The notes: generated by a model from the letters alone, not told the origin. Shown: positions 8,220-16,149, counted from the first letter of the stretch. The stretch is 51,300 nt of DNA from Candidatus Wallbacteria bacterium (GCA_016190005.1 JACPRK010000069.1:1-51300), one strand, 5' to 3'. Numbers and translations: made by a program.

Positions 8220-10790
8220 TCAGAACGCCACCCTCTTCGCTGGCGCACCCGCCGGTCTGCTCAGGAGGATGAACGGGTACACGTTGCCGTGCTGCGTGTG
8301 GGTGGGCTTGCCGTACAGTCGGCGAAGACGCTTCCCAAACTCGGAGAGCGAAAGCCTCCCGTGGCCCGTGGCTTCGCGCCATTCGTCGTAATCGCGCCAG
8401 GCGTCTTCGGCCGAGGTACCAGCGCTCGGAAGGCGAAGCCGCGAGATTCGCGCCTCGCCCCACTGTCGAACCTGATCCGCGTCACATCGCCACGCCTCGA
8501 CGGCGGCAACGCTACTCGGCGGTTCCGTGTACTTCTTCTGCCTGAGAAGCCGCACGGCGCCAGCGATGGCCCACGCGAAGAGGCCTGCCAGCTCCCTATC
8601 GACGATCCTCCGTCCGAGCTTGTCCTCAGCCTCGGAGCCGAAGCGGCGATGGAAGGTCACGATCAGCCAGCGTCGAAAGAAGCCCTCGCTCAGATCGACA
8701 GGCTTCGGCAGAAGGTTTGCCGAGAAGATGTGTCCGGCGGTCGGGACGAACTCGAACGGGTCGCGGTACTTGTGATGCGCCGAGACTGTCTCCCCCGTGA
8801 CAAGAGCCTTGAAGCATTCGGCGGCGAGAATCCCTGCCTCGGGCATCTCGTTGACGATGTTGATCCGCTTGCCGGCGAGTCGCGCCCGGTAGTTCGGCTC
8901 GGCCATCTGTTGCGGCGTAACGGCGCAGGCTGAGTCCCGTGGAAAGAGCCCTTGAAGCACGTCGAGAAACTGGCTCTTGCCATTGCGAGCCGACTCTCCC
9001 AGGAGGATCAACGCCCGCTCCTTGGCTGGCGCGATGCCGATCAGGCAGGCCCCCGCGAACTCCTGGAGAAGACAGGCCTTCTCCTCGAAGTCTTCATCCT
9101 CTGCGAACACCTCGGCGAGGTACTCGCAGAACCGGGGCGCGTCAGCCTCGGGGCACCAGTCGCAAGGGGCGGACCAGAGCACTCGGTTGTCCGGACTCGG
9201 CGCCCCCGGTGATGGCCCGTCAGCCGTGACCGAGACGAAGGCGTTGCGAAAGGCGATCCCGGCTGGCGCCTCGGCGAAGAATCCGGACCGTGCGGTCGTC
9301 GCGCGCAAGAACTTGATGGCCCCGTCCGGGTGACGCTTGTTGATGTGCAGCGGCCTTGTCTTGTCGCTTCCGTCCTTGCCCTCTCCGGCGTACACGGGTG
9401 CGCCCGCATATCGCTTGACGCGCGCCGTCATTTCGTCCACCGTCACCACGCGCCAGATGCCCGCTTCGGGGTCGTAGCGGTGGATGTCGCCGGTATCGGT
9501 GACCAACGGAGGGCCATCGCCTTGCAGCTCCATCAGCAGTCGATCGGCGATTTCCGCCTCGTCCCCCCGCTCGAACTCGGCCTCGATCGTCTCGTGCTGT
9601 GCGGGCTTCTTGGCCCGGCCGGCCAGGCGTGCGGCCTCGGCGACTGCTTGCATGATGGCCTTCTTCGTGTACCCAGCAGGCTTGAGATGCTTGGCAAGGG
9701 CCGCCACGATCGGCGGCTGGCCGAGCGTCGGAAGACGAGCAACAGCGGTAGTGATGGCCTCGAGGCCGGCCGCGTCGGGTTTGCTCACGTCGAGCGCAGC
9801 AATCCGTCTCGGTAACTCCTCGGGGTCGGGCGCCGGTGGCAACCCGGGCGTGAGCGGCTGCAGCGGCAGAGCGTCGTAGTCGGCCAGTGTCTTTCCTGCG
9901 ACGGTGAAGAAGTCTCGAAGGTCCTTGCAAGGGTTACCGTTCGCCGCGCTGATCGTGAGAAGGTCTGCCGGCAGGTTTCGCAATCCAACGGTGACGCCGG
10001 CGGCGGCGAGCTTGTCGGCGGCGGCCGCTGCGCCCTTTCGGCCCGCGTCGTCTAGGTCGTAGGTGATGATGACCTCGCGACCCAACGCCTTCAAGAGAGT
10101 AACCCACTCTGCTTTGAAGGTGCCCTCGCCGGGCACTCCGCAGACGAACCGGTCGGGGGCGCGCTGGAGCAGGGCGAGAGCGTCCCACTCGCCGGCGCAC
10201 AGGTAGACCGGGCCCGGCCGGTTGTCGCGCACGGCTTCGAAGTAGCCGAAGAGGAAGACGTGCGAGCCAGGCCACGACTTGCCCTTTCCCCCGCCGAGCG
10301 GCTTGCGTCGTATGTCGACGACGGCGCCGCTTGCGTCGCGCACGGGAAGCGTGAAGCAGGAGCGCTTTCGCGACCAGCCGAGCCCGTGACGCACCAAGAC
10401 GTCGGCGGAGATTGCGCGCTCCTTGGCGAACTTGTCCAGGAGCTTCGGCAGACTTGCAAGGGCGGCCGTGCACTCGGCTGCCAACTCTTCGCTTGGCAGC
10501 GGGCCGCTCGGGCGGCACCCCTTCGCCCCACTGCCGGGATCGTGGTGCTGCGGACGGACATGCTGTCGTGCCGGGAAGAGATCGCGCTGCTTCAGGCCGA
10601 TGGCGCTCACGACGGTCGCGAAGGCGCAGCCTGCGTGGCACGTCAAGAGCACCTTGCCGTCGGTGCCTTCGCTCACGCTCAAGCTCGGACTCTGATCATC
10701 GTGAGCAGGGCAGCGAGCCATGTAGCCGCCGCCGTGCTGGCGCGCGTCAGGAAGCTTGGACAGGACCAAATCGATCGGCGCGGCATTCAT
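8220..10790 (-). CDS. P4-type primase-helicase (CHC2 zinc finger, Toprim, D5/SF3 helicase)
   Basis: 856 residues from ATG 10790, chosen because this ATG overlaps the stop of the upstream gene (ATGA); GTG 10808 is also in frame. The CHC2-type zinc finger has C27-x2-H30 and C51-x3-C55. The Toprim catalytic residues are E201 (LCAGEWDAL) and D245/D247 (TYDLDDAG). The C-terminal D5/SF3 helicase has Walker A GESARNGKS (598-606) and a Walker B-like RINIVNEMPE (642-651), followed by a winged-helix-like tail. This enzyme would melt the element's origin, prime and unwind DNA, giving autonomous replication after excision. Such proteins are the replication hub of P4, SaPI-like satellites and integrative plasmids. 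Confidence 0.92.
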   Translation of the reverse strand: MNAAPIDLVLSKLPDARQHGGGYMARCPAHDDQSPSLSVSEGTDGKVLLTCHAGCAFATVVSAIGLKQRDLFPARQHVRPQHHDPGSGAKGCRPSGPLPSEELAAECTAALASLPKLLDKFAKERAISADVLVRHGLGWSRKRSCFTLPVRDASGAVVDIRRKPLGGGKGKSWPGSHVFLFGYFEAVRDNRPGPVYLCAGEWDALALLQRAPDRFVCGVPGEGTFKAEWVTLLKALGREVIITYDLDDAGRKGAAAAADKLAAAGVTVGLRNLPADLLTISAANGNPCKDLRDFFTVAGKTLADYDALPLQPLTPGLPPAPDPEELPRRIAALDVSKPDAAGLEAITTAVARLPTLGQPPIVAALAKHLKPAGYTKKAIMQAVAEAARLAGRAKKPAQHETIEAEFERGDEAEIADRLLMELQGDGPPLVTDTGDIHRYDPEAGIWRVVTVDEMTARVKRYAGAPVYAGEGKDGSDKTRPLHINKRHPDGAIKFLRATTARSGFFAEAPAGIAFRNAFVSVTADGPSPGAPSPDNRVLWSAPCDWCPEADAPRFCEYLAEVFAEDEDFEEKACLLQEFAGACLIGIAPAKERALILLGESARNGKSQFLDVLQGLFPRDSACAVTPQQMAEPNYRARLAGKRINIVNEMPEAGILAAECFKALVTGETVSAHHKYRDPFEFVPTAGHIFSANLLPKPVDLSEGFFRRWLIVTFHRRFGSEAEDKLGRRIVDRELAGLFAWAIAGAVRLLRQKKYTEPPSSVAAVEAWRCDADQVRQWGEARISRLRLPSAGTSAEDAWRDYDEWREATGHGRLSLSEFGKRLRRLYGKPTHTQHGNVYPFILLSRPAGAPAKRVAF

Positions 10791-11137
10791 GGGGTTGTCA
10801 CTTCCCACGCGGTCTGCCAGACGCGATCGGCGGCCTCACGGTCGGGGATGCCCTCGAGCTCGGCGAGAAAGCTCGGGAGTGTCCAGGTTCGGCCACACTC
10901 GCCCGCGCAGCGCAGGCGCCGGCCCTCGGCGGTGACGTCGAGGCACTCGGCCGTGGAGAGGCAGGCGGGGCAGCGCGCCCTACCGCTGCGCCAGTTGAGG
11001 CCGAAAAGGACCGAGGCTGTCTGACGCGCGACGTTCGCGAGGTACAAGGGGACGGCCTGGGGCGATAGGGTGAAGAGCGGCGGCTGCCGCCCACTCTCTT
11101 GGCTCGGGGCCCGTTCGGGCCGCATGGTGCACTGCAC
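10787..11137 (-). CDS. Zinc-ribbon protein upstream of the primase
   Basis: 116 residues. The middle contains CPAC-x3-EC and RCAGECGRTW (about residues 56-84), a four-cysteine zinc ribbon like those in primases and DNA-binding accessory factors, followed by an acidic helical tail. GTG 11137 follows AAGGAG by 5 nt. The stop overlaps the start of the primase-helicase, so translation is coupled and the protein probably works with it, perhaps in origin recognition. No named family recognised. Confidence 0.65.
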   Translation of the reverse strand: MQCTMRPERAPSQESGRQPPLFTLSPQAVPLYLANVARQTASVLFGLNWRSGRARCPACLSTAECLDVTAEGRRLRCAGECGRTWTLPSFLAELEGIPDREAADRVWQTAWEVTTP

Positions 11138-11450
11138 AAAAACTCCTTGCGGTCGGCACCGGCCCGGGGTATCCTTCCCCTGTTACTTGGGCCGCCTGCC
11201 CTGTTTTGCGCCATCGAGGATTCGTCGCCCCGGTGGCGCGGTCATTTCTGGGGATTACGTGACTCTGTTTTGCATCCGGAAAAGACCAGCGGCCCGCCCC
11301 CCGCACAGGTGTCAAGCCCTGGGGGAGCGAGCCGCGAAAGTTCAACGTGGGGCCGCTTGACCGGCAGAGGCCCGTAGATTTTCTTGCCTCTACTTAGGTT
11401 CTGCGTCGCCCTCGATTAACACACAAAATCGTGCCACGTCGCTCTGGGAG
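11138..11450. other. 313-bp intergenic region upstream of the replication operon
   Basis: No gene that I can support. It lies between the orphan 294-residue gene and the zinc-ribbon/primase operon, both on the minus strand, and should hold the operon promoter. It is less GC-rich than its surroundings and contains a direct repeat CTGTTTTGC at 11201-11209 and 11265-11273. No clear -35/-10 pair could be assigned. Confidence 0.5.
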
Positions 11451-12335
11451 CTAGGAGTCCGGTTGCTCCTCAGGAAATGGCAGTCTCTCTGATATGGGAC
11501 CGACACCGGCAATCTCCAGGAGCTCAATGTTGAGCTTCAAGAACTGTTGCCAGCGACTATCCTGGAGCGGAACGGCCTGCAGGTCTCTGAGTAGGCGCTG
11601 TTGCTCCCTCGCGATCTCCGGTCTGTGATCGGCGAAGTGCGAAATACTCTCGCGAATTCCGTCCGCAACTAGAGTGTGGCCGCCGTTGCTGAGAACCATC
11701 TCGTAGAACACGCACGACGCAAGTAACTTCACAAACCCGTCTCGTTCCTCAAGTAGACCGCGGGTTCGTCGGGGAGTCTTGCCACGCCCATTCAGCGTTG
11801 ACTGAACGATGTTTATAGCGCTCTTCAGGCCGGGCTTCTGTTTCCGGCTCGCACTCCGCGGAAGATTGCTTGCAATGTCCGCAATCGGGACTCCCTTGAG
11901 ATGTTCCATGAGGATGAATCGCTGTCTGGCAAGGGGTGGATTAGGCCAAGGAGCTCGGTTGCTGCCTCTACGGTACGCCGACACACCCCTACTCAGATCG
12001 CACAGTCTGAAGGTGAGTGCTTGGAGCCAGGAGCCAAAGTCCTTGAGCGCAAGTTTCAACTCGTCTCGGCCAGGCTGGGCATACTCCCAAAGCGCGGACA
12101 AGGCGCGCCGAGGGAACCGCTTCAAGAGTCGATTGGCGCGTAGCTGCCACTGCTTGAACGCAATGGAAGCCTTGGCATCAAGGAACACTCCGTTAGCAGC
12201 TTCCCGAAGTTGCTCGCCCAGCTCCAGATCCGCATCAGGGGAGGCGGAGATGCTCTCTCTCGGCAGCACCGATTGCGACTCAATCGCCGCACTGGGAATG
12301 TTCCGACGGCGAGGTCGCCGCTGGAATATCGCCAC
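11451..12335 (-). CDS. Orphan island protein of unknown function
   Basis: 294 residues, soluble and mostly helical by appearance, without membrane segments or motifs that I recognise. A basic N-terminus (residues 1-12) and a basic loop near residues 170-200 (SRKQKPGLKS, GKTPRRTR) would suit nucleic-acid contact. GTG 12335 follows an excellent ribosome-binding site, AGGAGGTGGA, with the coding start 5-6 nt after it, so the gene is well expressed if transcribed. Its codon use is visibly less GC-rich than that of its neighbours. It lies between the recombinase/RHH pair and the replication operon, a position where satellites often carry interference or defence cargo; that role is only a possibility. 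Confidence 0.7.
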   Translation of the reverse strand: MAIFQRRPRRRNIPSAAIESQSVLPRESISASPDADLELGEQLREAANGVFLDAKASIAFKQWQLRANRLLKRFPRRALSALWEYAQPGRDELKLALKDFGSWLQALTFRLCDLSRGVSAYRRGSNRAPWPNPPLARQRFILMEHLKGVPIADIASNLPRSASRKQKPGLKSAINIVQSTLNGRGKTPRRTRGLLEERDGFVKLLASCVFYEMVLSNGGHTLVADGIRESISHFADHRPEIAREQQRLLRDLQAVPLQDSRWQQFLKLNIELLEIAGVGPISERLPFPEEQPDS

Positions 12336-12442
12336 ACTCCACCTCCTGCAGGTGGTCAGTCCTGGCCGTGAAAGTGAGCGGGCCGGCGGGGCGCCCAGGA
12401 AGCGCCGTTCGCGGATCAGGCTAGCCGGCCGCTCTTGTCAGC

Positions 12443-12817
12443 CTACTTCTTCGCTGGGATGCCAGGTTCCAGCAAGAGAGACGGATTGCCCTCGATGGCA
12501 GCGATGCCGACGCGCAGGGCGGCTCGCGATAGGGCATTGCGTGAGAACATCGGAAAGCGCTCGGCCAGCGCACCCAGGCGCACCAGGTCCTCGGGCGTGA
12601 CGCGGAAGTGAACCACTTGGACCAGTTCTGCGGCGGTCTTTCTTCGGGGGCTTCTTGCAGGCATGGGGCTTTCCTCCTGTCCGAATTCCTCGGCGAGCCG
12701 GCGGGATAGGCGGGCCTGATTCTCGGGCAATGTCAGCTCGGGGTGCTGGCGGACAAGCTCGCGCAGGTCGGCGCGGGCCCGCTTCACGGCCGCGAGGTCC
12801 ACCGGCCGGCGCTTCAA
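12443..12817 (-). CDS. Ribbon-helix-helix-like small protein
   Basis: 124 residues if read from TTG 12817, which overlaps the recombinase stop (TTGA). A shorter form of 73 residues could start at ATG 12664, which has the stronger ribosome-binding site (AGGAGGA, 7-nt spacing). The C-terminal part has VVHFRVTPEDLVRLGALAER, then SRNALSRAALRVGI: one beta strand followed by two helices, the layout of CopG/Arc-type DNA-binding proteins. The N-terminal part (ADLRELVRQHPELTLPENQA) is helical and acidic/basic. It may regulate the recombinase operon through the dyad at 13567-13592, or be an antitoxin-like protein. Two overlapping initiation sites may give two forms. Confidence 0.6.
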   Translation of the reverse strand: MKRRPVDLAAVKRARADLRELVRQHPELTLPENQARLSRRLAEEFGQEESPMPARSPRRKTAAELVQVVHFRVTPEDLVRLGALAERFPMFSRNALSRAALRVGIAAIEGNPSLLLEPGIPAKK

Positions 12818-13515
12818 GCGGCCTCCCCCCGGACCAGCCGGGCAACCTGCGTCAGCGCGAGTGGGCGGCCGGCGCGCGAGGTCAGGCCCTCGCGGGCGAT
12901 CTCCGCGACGACGCCGCGCAGCGACAGGCTGGCGGCGTGCAGCTCGCGCACGCGGGCGATCACGGCCTGCTCGGCCGGGGCGGCCTCCAGGTGGCGGCCG
13001 TCGTCGGCCATCCTGTAGCCGTAGGGCAACTCGCCGGCCCGTTCGCCGCGAGCGCGCTTGGCCTGAAGAGCGGCGCGGGTCCGCGCGCGGATGAGGGCCC
13101 GCTCGTACTCGGCGGCGCCGTCGAGGATCTGGCGGAGGAAGGCGTCTGCCGGGGTGTCGCCGTTGGCCACGCCGTCTGCGCACGCCACGCGGGCGCCCGA
13201 GGCGCCGATGGCGCGTTCGATGGTGGCGGCAACGTACACGTCACGGGCCAGCCGATCGCGCTTGGCGATGACCAGGACGCCGGCGACGTGGGCGCGCAGC
13301 TCGCCTAGGGCGGCCATCAGGCCCGGCCGGTCGGCCAAGTCGCTGCCGCCGCTCACGCCGGCGTCGGTCGTCCAGGCGGCCACGGTGACGCGCTCGCGGG
13401 CGGCCCAGGCTTCGATGGCGGCCCGCTGCGCCTCGGGCCCGAGCTTCTGCTCGTCGGTCGATACGCGGACGTAGGCCACGGCCAAGTGGGGATTGCCGGC
13501 GCGGTTCTTCTTCAT
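12814..13515 (-). CDS. Small serine recombinase (resolvase/invertase family)
   Basis: 233 residues from ATG 13515 (GGAGC just upstream). The N-terminal catalytic domain has YVRVSTDEQ with nucleophile S19, VLVIAKRDRLARD (K85-R86-D87-R88 region) and a long E helix. A short Recombinase-type segment (GELPYGYRMADDGR) and a helix-turn-helix near residues 200-230 follow. It is far shorter than large serine integrases and lacks their coiled coil, so it is more likely a resolvase or invertase, for instance resolving multimers of the excised element. It is coupled to the RHH-like gene. Confidence 0.88.
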   Translation of the reverse strand: MKKNRAGNPHLAVAYVRVSTDEQKLGPEAQRAAIEAWAARERVTVAAWTTDAGVSGGSDLADRPGLMAALGELRAHVAGVLVIAKRDRLARDVYVAATIERAIGASGARVACADGVANGDTPADAFLRQILDGAAEYERALIRARTRAALQAKRARGERAGELPYGYRMADDGRHLEAAPAEQAVIARVRELHAASLSLRGVVAEIAREGLTSRAGRPLALTQVARLVRGEAA

Positions 13516-13566
13516 GCTCCATGAGTATACACGGAAGTTACCGTATCCGCCACTTTGGAGTCTAAT

Positions 13567-13592
13567 GTACACACTCCGAACGGTGTGTGTAC
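13567..13592. promoter_or_regulatory. 26-bp dyad, candidate operator or recombination site
   Basis: GTACACAC (13567-13574) and GTGTGTAC (13585-13592) are perfect inverted repeats separated by 10 bp. The dyad lies in the 194-bp space between the divergent recombinase (minus) and DUF3761-type (plus) genes. That position suits an operator for the RHH-like protein or a binding site for the recombinase. Confidence 0.5.
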
Positions 13593-13709
13593 AGGCACGG
13601 GGTGGCGTGTCTTCCCGGAATCTGGCAACATGACCCATGGCCATGGAGCTAAAGTCTTGCCGATCTGATGCGAGAAGATGGCGCTGAGGGCGCCGCTTGG
13701 AAGGCTGTT

Positions 13710-14645
13710 ATGGGATTCATCAAATGCCCTGCATGCTCCGTGACCTTCAGCGATTCTCGGAGTAGTTGTCCCTCGTGCAGTCGGCCGGCTCCGAAGAGCA
13801 GTGCCAGGCATCAAGCTGCACAGGCAAGCTCGGCTCTACTAATGGTCGCCGCGGCATGCCTGCTCGTCGGGTGCGTGGCAGATCACAACACGTTCGGCTG
13901 GATCGCGGACCCGAACGAGCCGGGGAAGAACGATGAATGTGCTGGAGACGCGACGGCGCTCTGCCGCGATGGCTGGTGCAGCTTTAGTCGGGAATGCAGC
14001 GGGACGTGCTCCAGCCACGGAGGCGTCAAGACGTGGCTGCCGGGGGCTCCAGCTGAATGCCGGCCGATTCCTCAGACAGCGACAACAACAGTGAGCACGG
14101 GCACAACCACTACAACGACACGCCCATCGAATTGCTTGCCCTGTGAGTCTTCGATTTTGGTGGCGGGCCCGTGCCCGCCGGGCTATCGCTTCCGCTGTGA
14201 GGATGGCATGTGTAGCTTGGCGTGCAACTCGCAGGGCGCGTGTTCGTCTCACGGCGGCATCGCCGAACGGCTGCCCTGTAGCCTAAAGGCGAAGGGTGAA
14301 GATGCCACGTCCGGCTCGGTCCTCTCCACTGGTCCGGCAGCCGGCCGCGTGTTCCTTACCTCGACGCATGGCGCAACGCAGTTCGAGGTATCCGAGGATC
14401 GCCTTGCCCTTGAAGGAGCTACAACAGAGCCGCTTGCATCAATCTCTTACGGGACAAGCGCAGGAGCCACGGGGTACCTGTCCTCTACTGGAGCGTTCAC
14501 CACGAGCGTGCCTCTTGCTCCAGGTGAAAACCGGATCGCCATCGTCGGCCGAGACTTCCGTGGGGAGCCGACGGTTCTTCTGCTCGAGGTCTCTCGAGTG
14601 CTCCCACCGTTCGAGCGCGAGTTCGAGGGCAAGCGACGACGTTGA
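13710..14645 (+). CDS. Membrane-anchored surface protein with two DUF3761-like modules and an Ig-like domain
   Basis: 311 residues from ATG 13710 (AAGG upstream); an in-frame ATG at 13668 would add 14 residues. Order: zinc-ribbon-like CPACSVTF...CPSC (residues 5-23); a membrane or lipoprotein-type segment ending LLVGCVAD (about 40-57); a first module with LCRDGWCSFS...CSSHGG (about 79-105); a Thr-rich linker (TGTTTTTTRP); a second module with CEDGMCS...ACSSHGG (about 165-195); and a C-terminal Ig/glucodextranase-B-like domain with VPLAPGENRIAIVGRDFRG. CSxHGG is the DUF3761 signature, function unknown. It is the only plus-strand gene of the island and likely cargo shown on the host surface. 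Confidence 0.75.
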   Translation: MGFIKCPACSVTFSDSRSSCPSCSRPAPKSSARHQAAQASSALLMVAAACLLVGCVADHNTFGWIADPNEPGKNDECAGDATALCRDGWCSFSRECSGTCSSHGGVKTWLPGAPAECRPIPQTATTTVSTGTTTTTTRPSNCLPCESSILVAGPCPPGYRFRCEDGMCSLACNSQGACSSHGGIAERLPCSLKAKGEDATSGSVLSTGPAAGRVFLTSTHGATQFEVSEDRLALEGATTEPLASISYGTSAGATGYLSSTGAFTTSVPLAPGENRIAIVGRDFRGEPTVLLLEVSRVLPPFEREFEGKRRR

Positions 14646-14659
14646 GTACCGGAGATCGG

Positions 14660-15253
14660 TCACGTCGCGGTGCTTTCCTCGGCCGGTAGCTCGTCGAGGT
14701 CGTCGGGACTTCTCGGGTCGTCGTCGTCGGCAGGCGCGCGGACGTCATCGCCAGCATTGGCGTCGTCGGGGTCGACTCCGTGAGGCGGAGGGCCCAGCAG
14801 CGAGTCACGAACGGAGAGCTGCTCTCGGGGGCCGGGCGGCTCAGCGGTCACGCCGGCCAGGCTTTCCAGCCCATAGGCCAAGCGCAGCTCTCTGGCCACG
14901 CGAACGAACGCGGCGGACAGGGCGGCGAGTTCGCGCGCGTCCGGGCCGCCGGCCAGCCGGCTGACGATGGCGCCGCGCAGTCGGCGGGCGAGCCGGGCGT
15001 TGCCGTCGTGAATACGCTCCCGCTGCCGGGCGTACTTCGCGGCTCGCTGCTCCCGGGCGGCGCGCTCGATGTCGGCCTGGAACCGTTGCCGCTTTGTCGG
15101 CCAGTCGTTGCCGGTTGACCAGCGGGCCACGGTTCGAAAGGGGACGCGCCACTTCGCGGCGAGCTCGCGCAGCCCGATTCCCTCGGGGCTCTCGACGTAC
15201 TCGGCCTCGGGCGAGGGGTACGGGCAGGAAGCGGGCGGGGTCGGTCGGCGCAT
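14660..15253 (-). CDS. HTH protein, phage terminase small-subunit-like (I)
   Basis: 197 residues. The N-terminal third carries SPEGIGLRELAAKWRVPFRT and VARWSTGNDWPTKRQRFQAD, a helix-turn-helix followed by a Trp-Pro segment typical of DNA-recognition subunits of phage packaging enzymes. The middle is a long helix (ERAAREQRAAKYARQRERIH), suited to ring oligomerisation, and the tail is Asp-rich. It lies near the attR end of the island without a large terminase subunit, the arrangement of satellites that redirect a helper phage packaging motor. A plain DNA-binding regulator is the alternative. Confidence 0.55.
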   Translation of the reverse strand: MRRPTPPASCPYPSPEAEYVESPEGIGLRELAAKWRVPFRTVARWSTGNDWPTKRQRFQADIERAAREQRAAKYARQRERIHDGNARLARRLRGAIVSRLAGGPDARELAALSAAFVRVARELRLAYGLESLAGVTAEPPGPREQLSVRDSLLGPPPHGVDPDDANAGDDVRAPADDDDPRSPDDLDELPAEESTAT

Positions 15254-15468
15254 GGGCCTAGGGTAGGTATCCTCGTTCGAAAGATACTACCACGCGAAGA
15301 CCACGCGGGATGCCGGGGCGAGGCAGCAAGGCGGCGGTTCCCCGGTGCCAGGCGCAGGGAGGGCCGCTCACGACGACTGGCGCTCCGTCTGCGGGGCGTC
15401 GGGGCTCCGTCGATGCCGTCCACAAGCCGGGGAAGAAGGGCGAGAAGTAACGCGAGCGCGTCTTTCTG

Positions 15469-15927
15469 CTACATGTCTTTGATCATGTCTTGCAGCTCAC
15501 GCGATTGCTCTCGACGCACCTCGGCGTCCGTCCACTTTTCGGCGACGGCCTCGGGAGTCGTCTCGCCGGGCGCGGGTGGCAGCGGTCCCCAGAAATCTAG
15601 GAGTCGCGTTGCGGCCGCAAGTCGGGCGCGCCAGTCTGGGGCGAAAAGAAGCGCGGTCAGCGTGTCCAAGGCAGAGACGCGCGCGGCCTCCAGCCGGTGA
15701 CGTTGCTCCGCCCACAGTTCGGCCCGGCGGTTCTGGAGCTCGGACGCGAACACTGGATCGTGGTTCAACCATTCGCTGACGGTCTGGCGCGTCACGCCAG
15801 CAGCTGCAGCGGCATGTGTCGCAGCTCCCCCCGAGAGCAGGCAGGCTAGCGCCGCCTCCTTTGGTCCGGTCAGCTCGGGTGTCGCCTTTCGTCGACTTTC
15901 GTCGGGTGCGGCGCTCACGTCCGCCAT
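15469..15927 (-). CDS. HTH protein, phage terminase small-subunit-like (II)
   Basis: 152 residues. Residues 20-65 read LTGPKEAALACLLSGG, then AAAAAGVTRQTVSEWLNHDP, followed by FASELQNRRAELWAEQRHRL. This is the helix-turn-helix plus coiled-helix layout of the phBC6A51-type proteins found beside phage packaging genes. The C-terminus (WTDAEVRREQSRELQDM) is a charged helix. It is the last gene before attR, on the minus strand like most of the island. The 215-bp space to the next gene (15254-15468) holds no supported feature. Whether it packages DNA or regulates is not shown. Confidence 0.6.
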   Translation of the reverse strand: MADVSAAPDESRRKATPELTGPKEAALACLLSGGAATHAAAAAGVTRQTVSEWLNHDPVFASELQNRRAELWAEQRHRLEAARVSALDTLTALLFAPDWRARLAAATRLLDFWGPLPPAPGETTPEAVAEKWTDAEVRREQSRELQDMIKDM

Positions 15928-15973
15928 TCTACCGCACCGGGCCAGTACAGGACCGGCAAGGTTCGGCGGCTCC

Positions 15974-15993
15974 AGGGGTGCGCCAGGGGTGCA
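15974..15993 (+). other. Candidate integrase arm-type sites, right end
   Basis: AGGGGTGC (15974-15981) and AGGGGTGCA (15985-15993), period 11 bp, 107 bp before the right core. Same sequence, spacing and orientation as at 5638-5657 on the other end of the island. This copy is non-coding. Confidence 0.45.
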
Positions 15994-16100
15994 AATGACT
16001 CAGAATCTACCGAAAAGGGCCCAAGATTCGGGACGGTCTGAAGTGGCTTCATTACAGCATCATAGCAGGAAAGAGACGTTTTTTAGGGCACACGAAGCCG

Positions 16101-16149
16101 TGATTCGTAATCAGCAGGTCGTCAGTTCAATCCTGACCGCCGGCTCCAG
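16101..16149. repeat. attR: 49-bp direct repeat, partial tRNA-Thr copy
   Basis: Exact copy of 5539-5587. It contains only the 3' part of tRNA-Thr (from the anticodon stem on), with no D arm or 5' acceptor strand, so it is not a functional tRNA gene. CCCCC-A-GGGGG just beyond (about 16154-16164) may be the original downstream terminator of tRNA-Thr, displaced by the insertion. Confidence 0.95.

Larger units (their letters stand above)
5539..16149. mobile_element. tRNA-Thr-integrated island, candidate phage satellite / integrative plasmid (about 10.6 kb)
   Basis: The island is bounded by an exact 49-bp direct repeat (5539-5587 and 16101-16149) that includes the 3' part of tRNA-Thr. The integrase gene is the first gene inside the tRNA end, with its C-terminus facing the attachment site. 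Reading leftward on the minus strand, the element encodes terminase-small-like HTH proteins, a serine recombinase, an RHH-like protein, an orphan protein, a zinc-ribbon protein, a P4-type primase-helicase, two small proteins, an excisionase-like protein and the integrase. One DUF3761-type gene is on the plus strand. There are no capsid, portal, tail or conjugation genes. The integrase-replication-terS order and size match phage-inducible chromosomal islands as known elsewhere. An integrative plasmid remnant is the alternative. Confidence 0.9.

Noticed and set aside
12818-13183. N-terminal extension of the RHH-like frame over the recombinase
   Set aside because: It is an Arg/Pro-rich shadow of the recombinase coding region; the coupled TTG at 12817 or ATG at 12664 are the plausible starts.
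16101-16149. A second tRNA-Thr gene
   Set aside because: Only the 3' part from the anticodon stem on is present; D arm and 5' acceptor strand are missing, as expected for attR.
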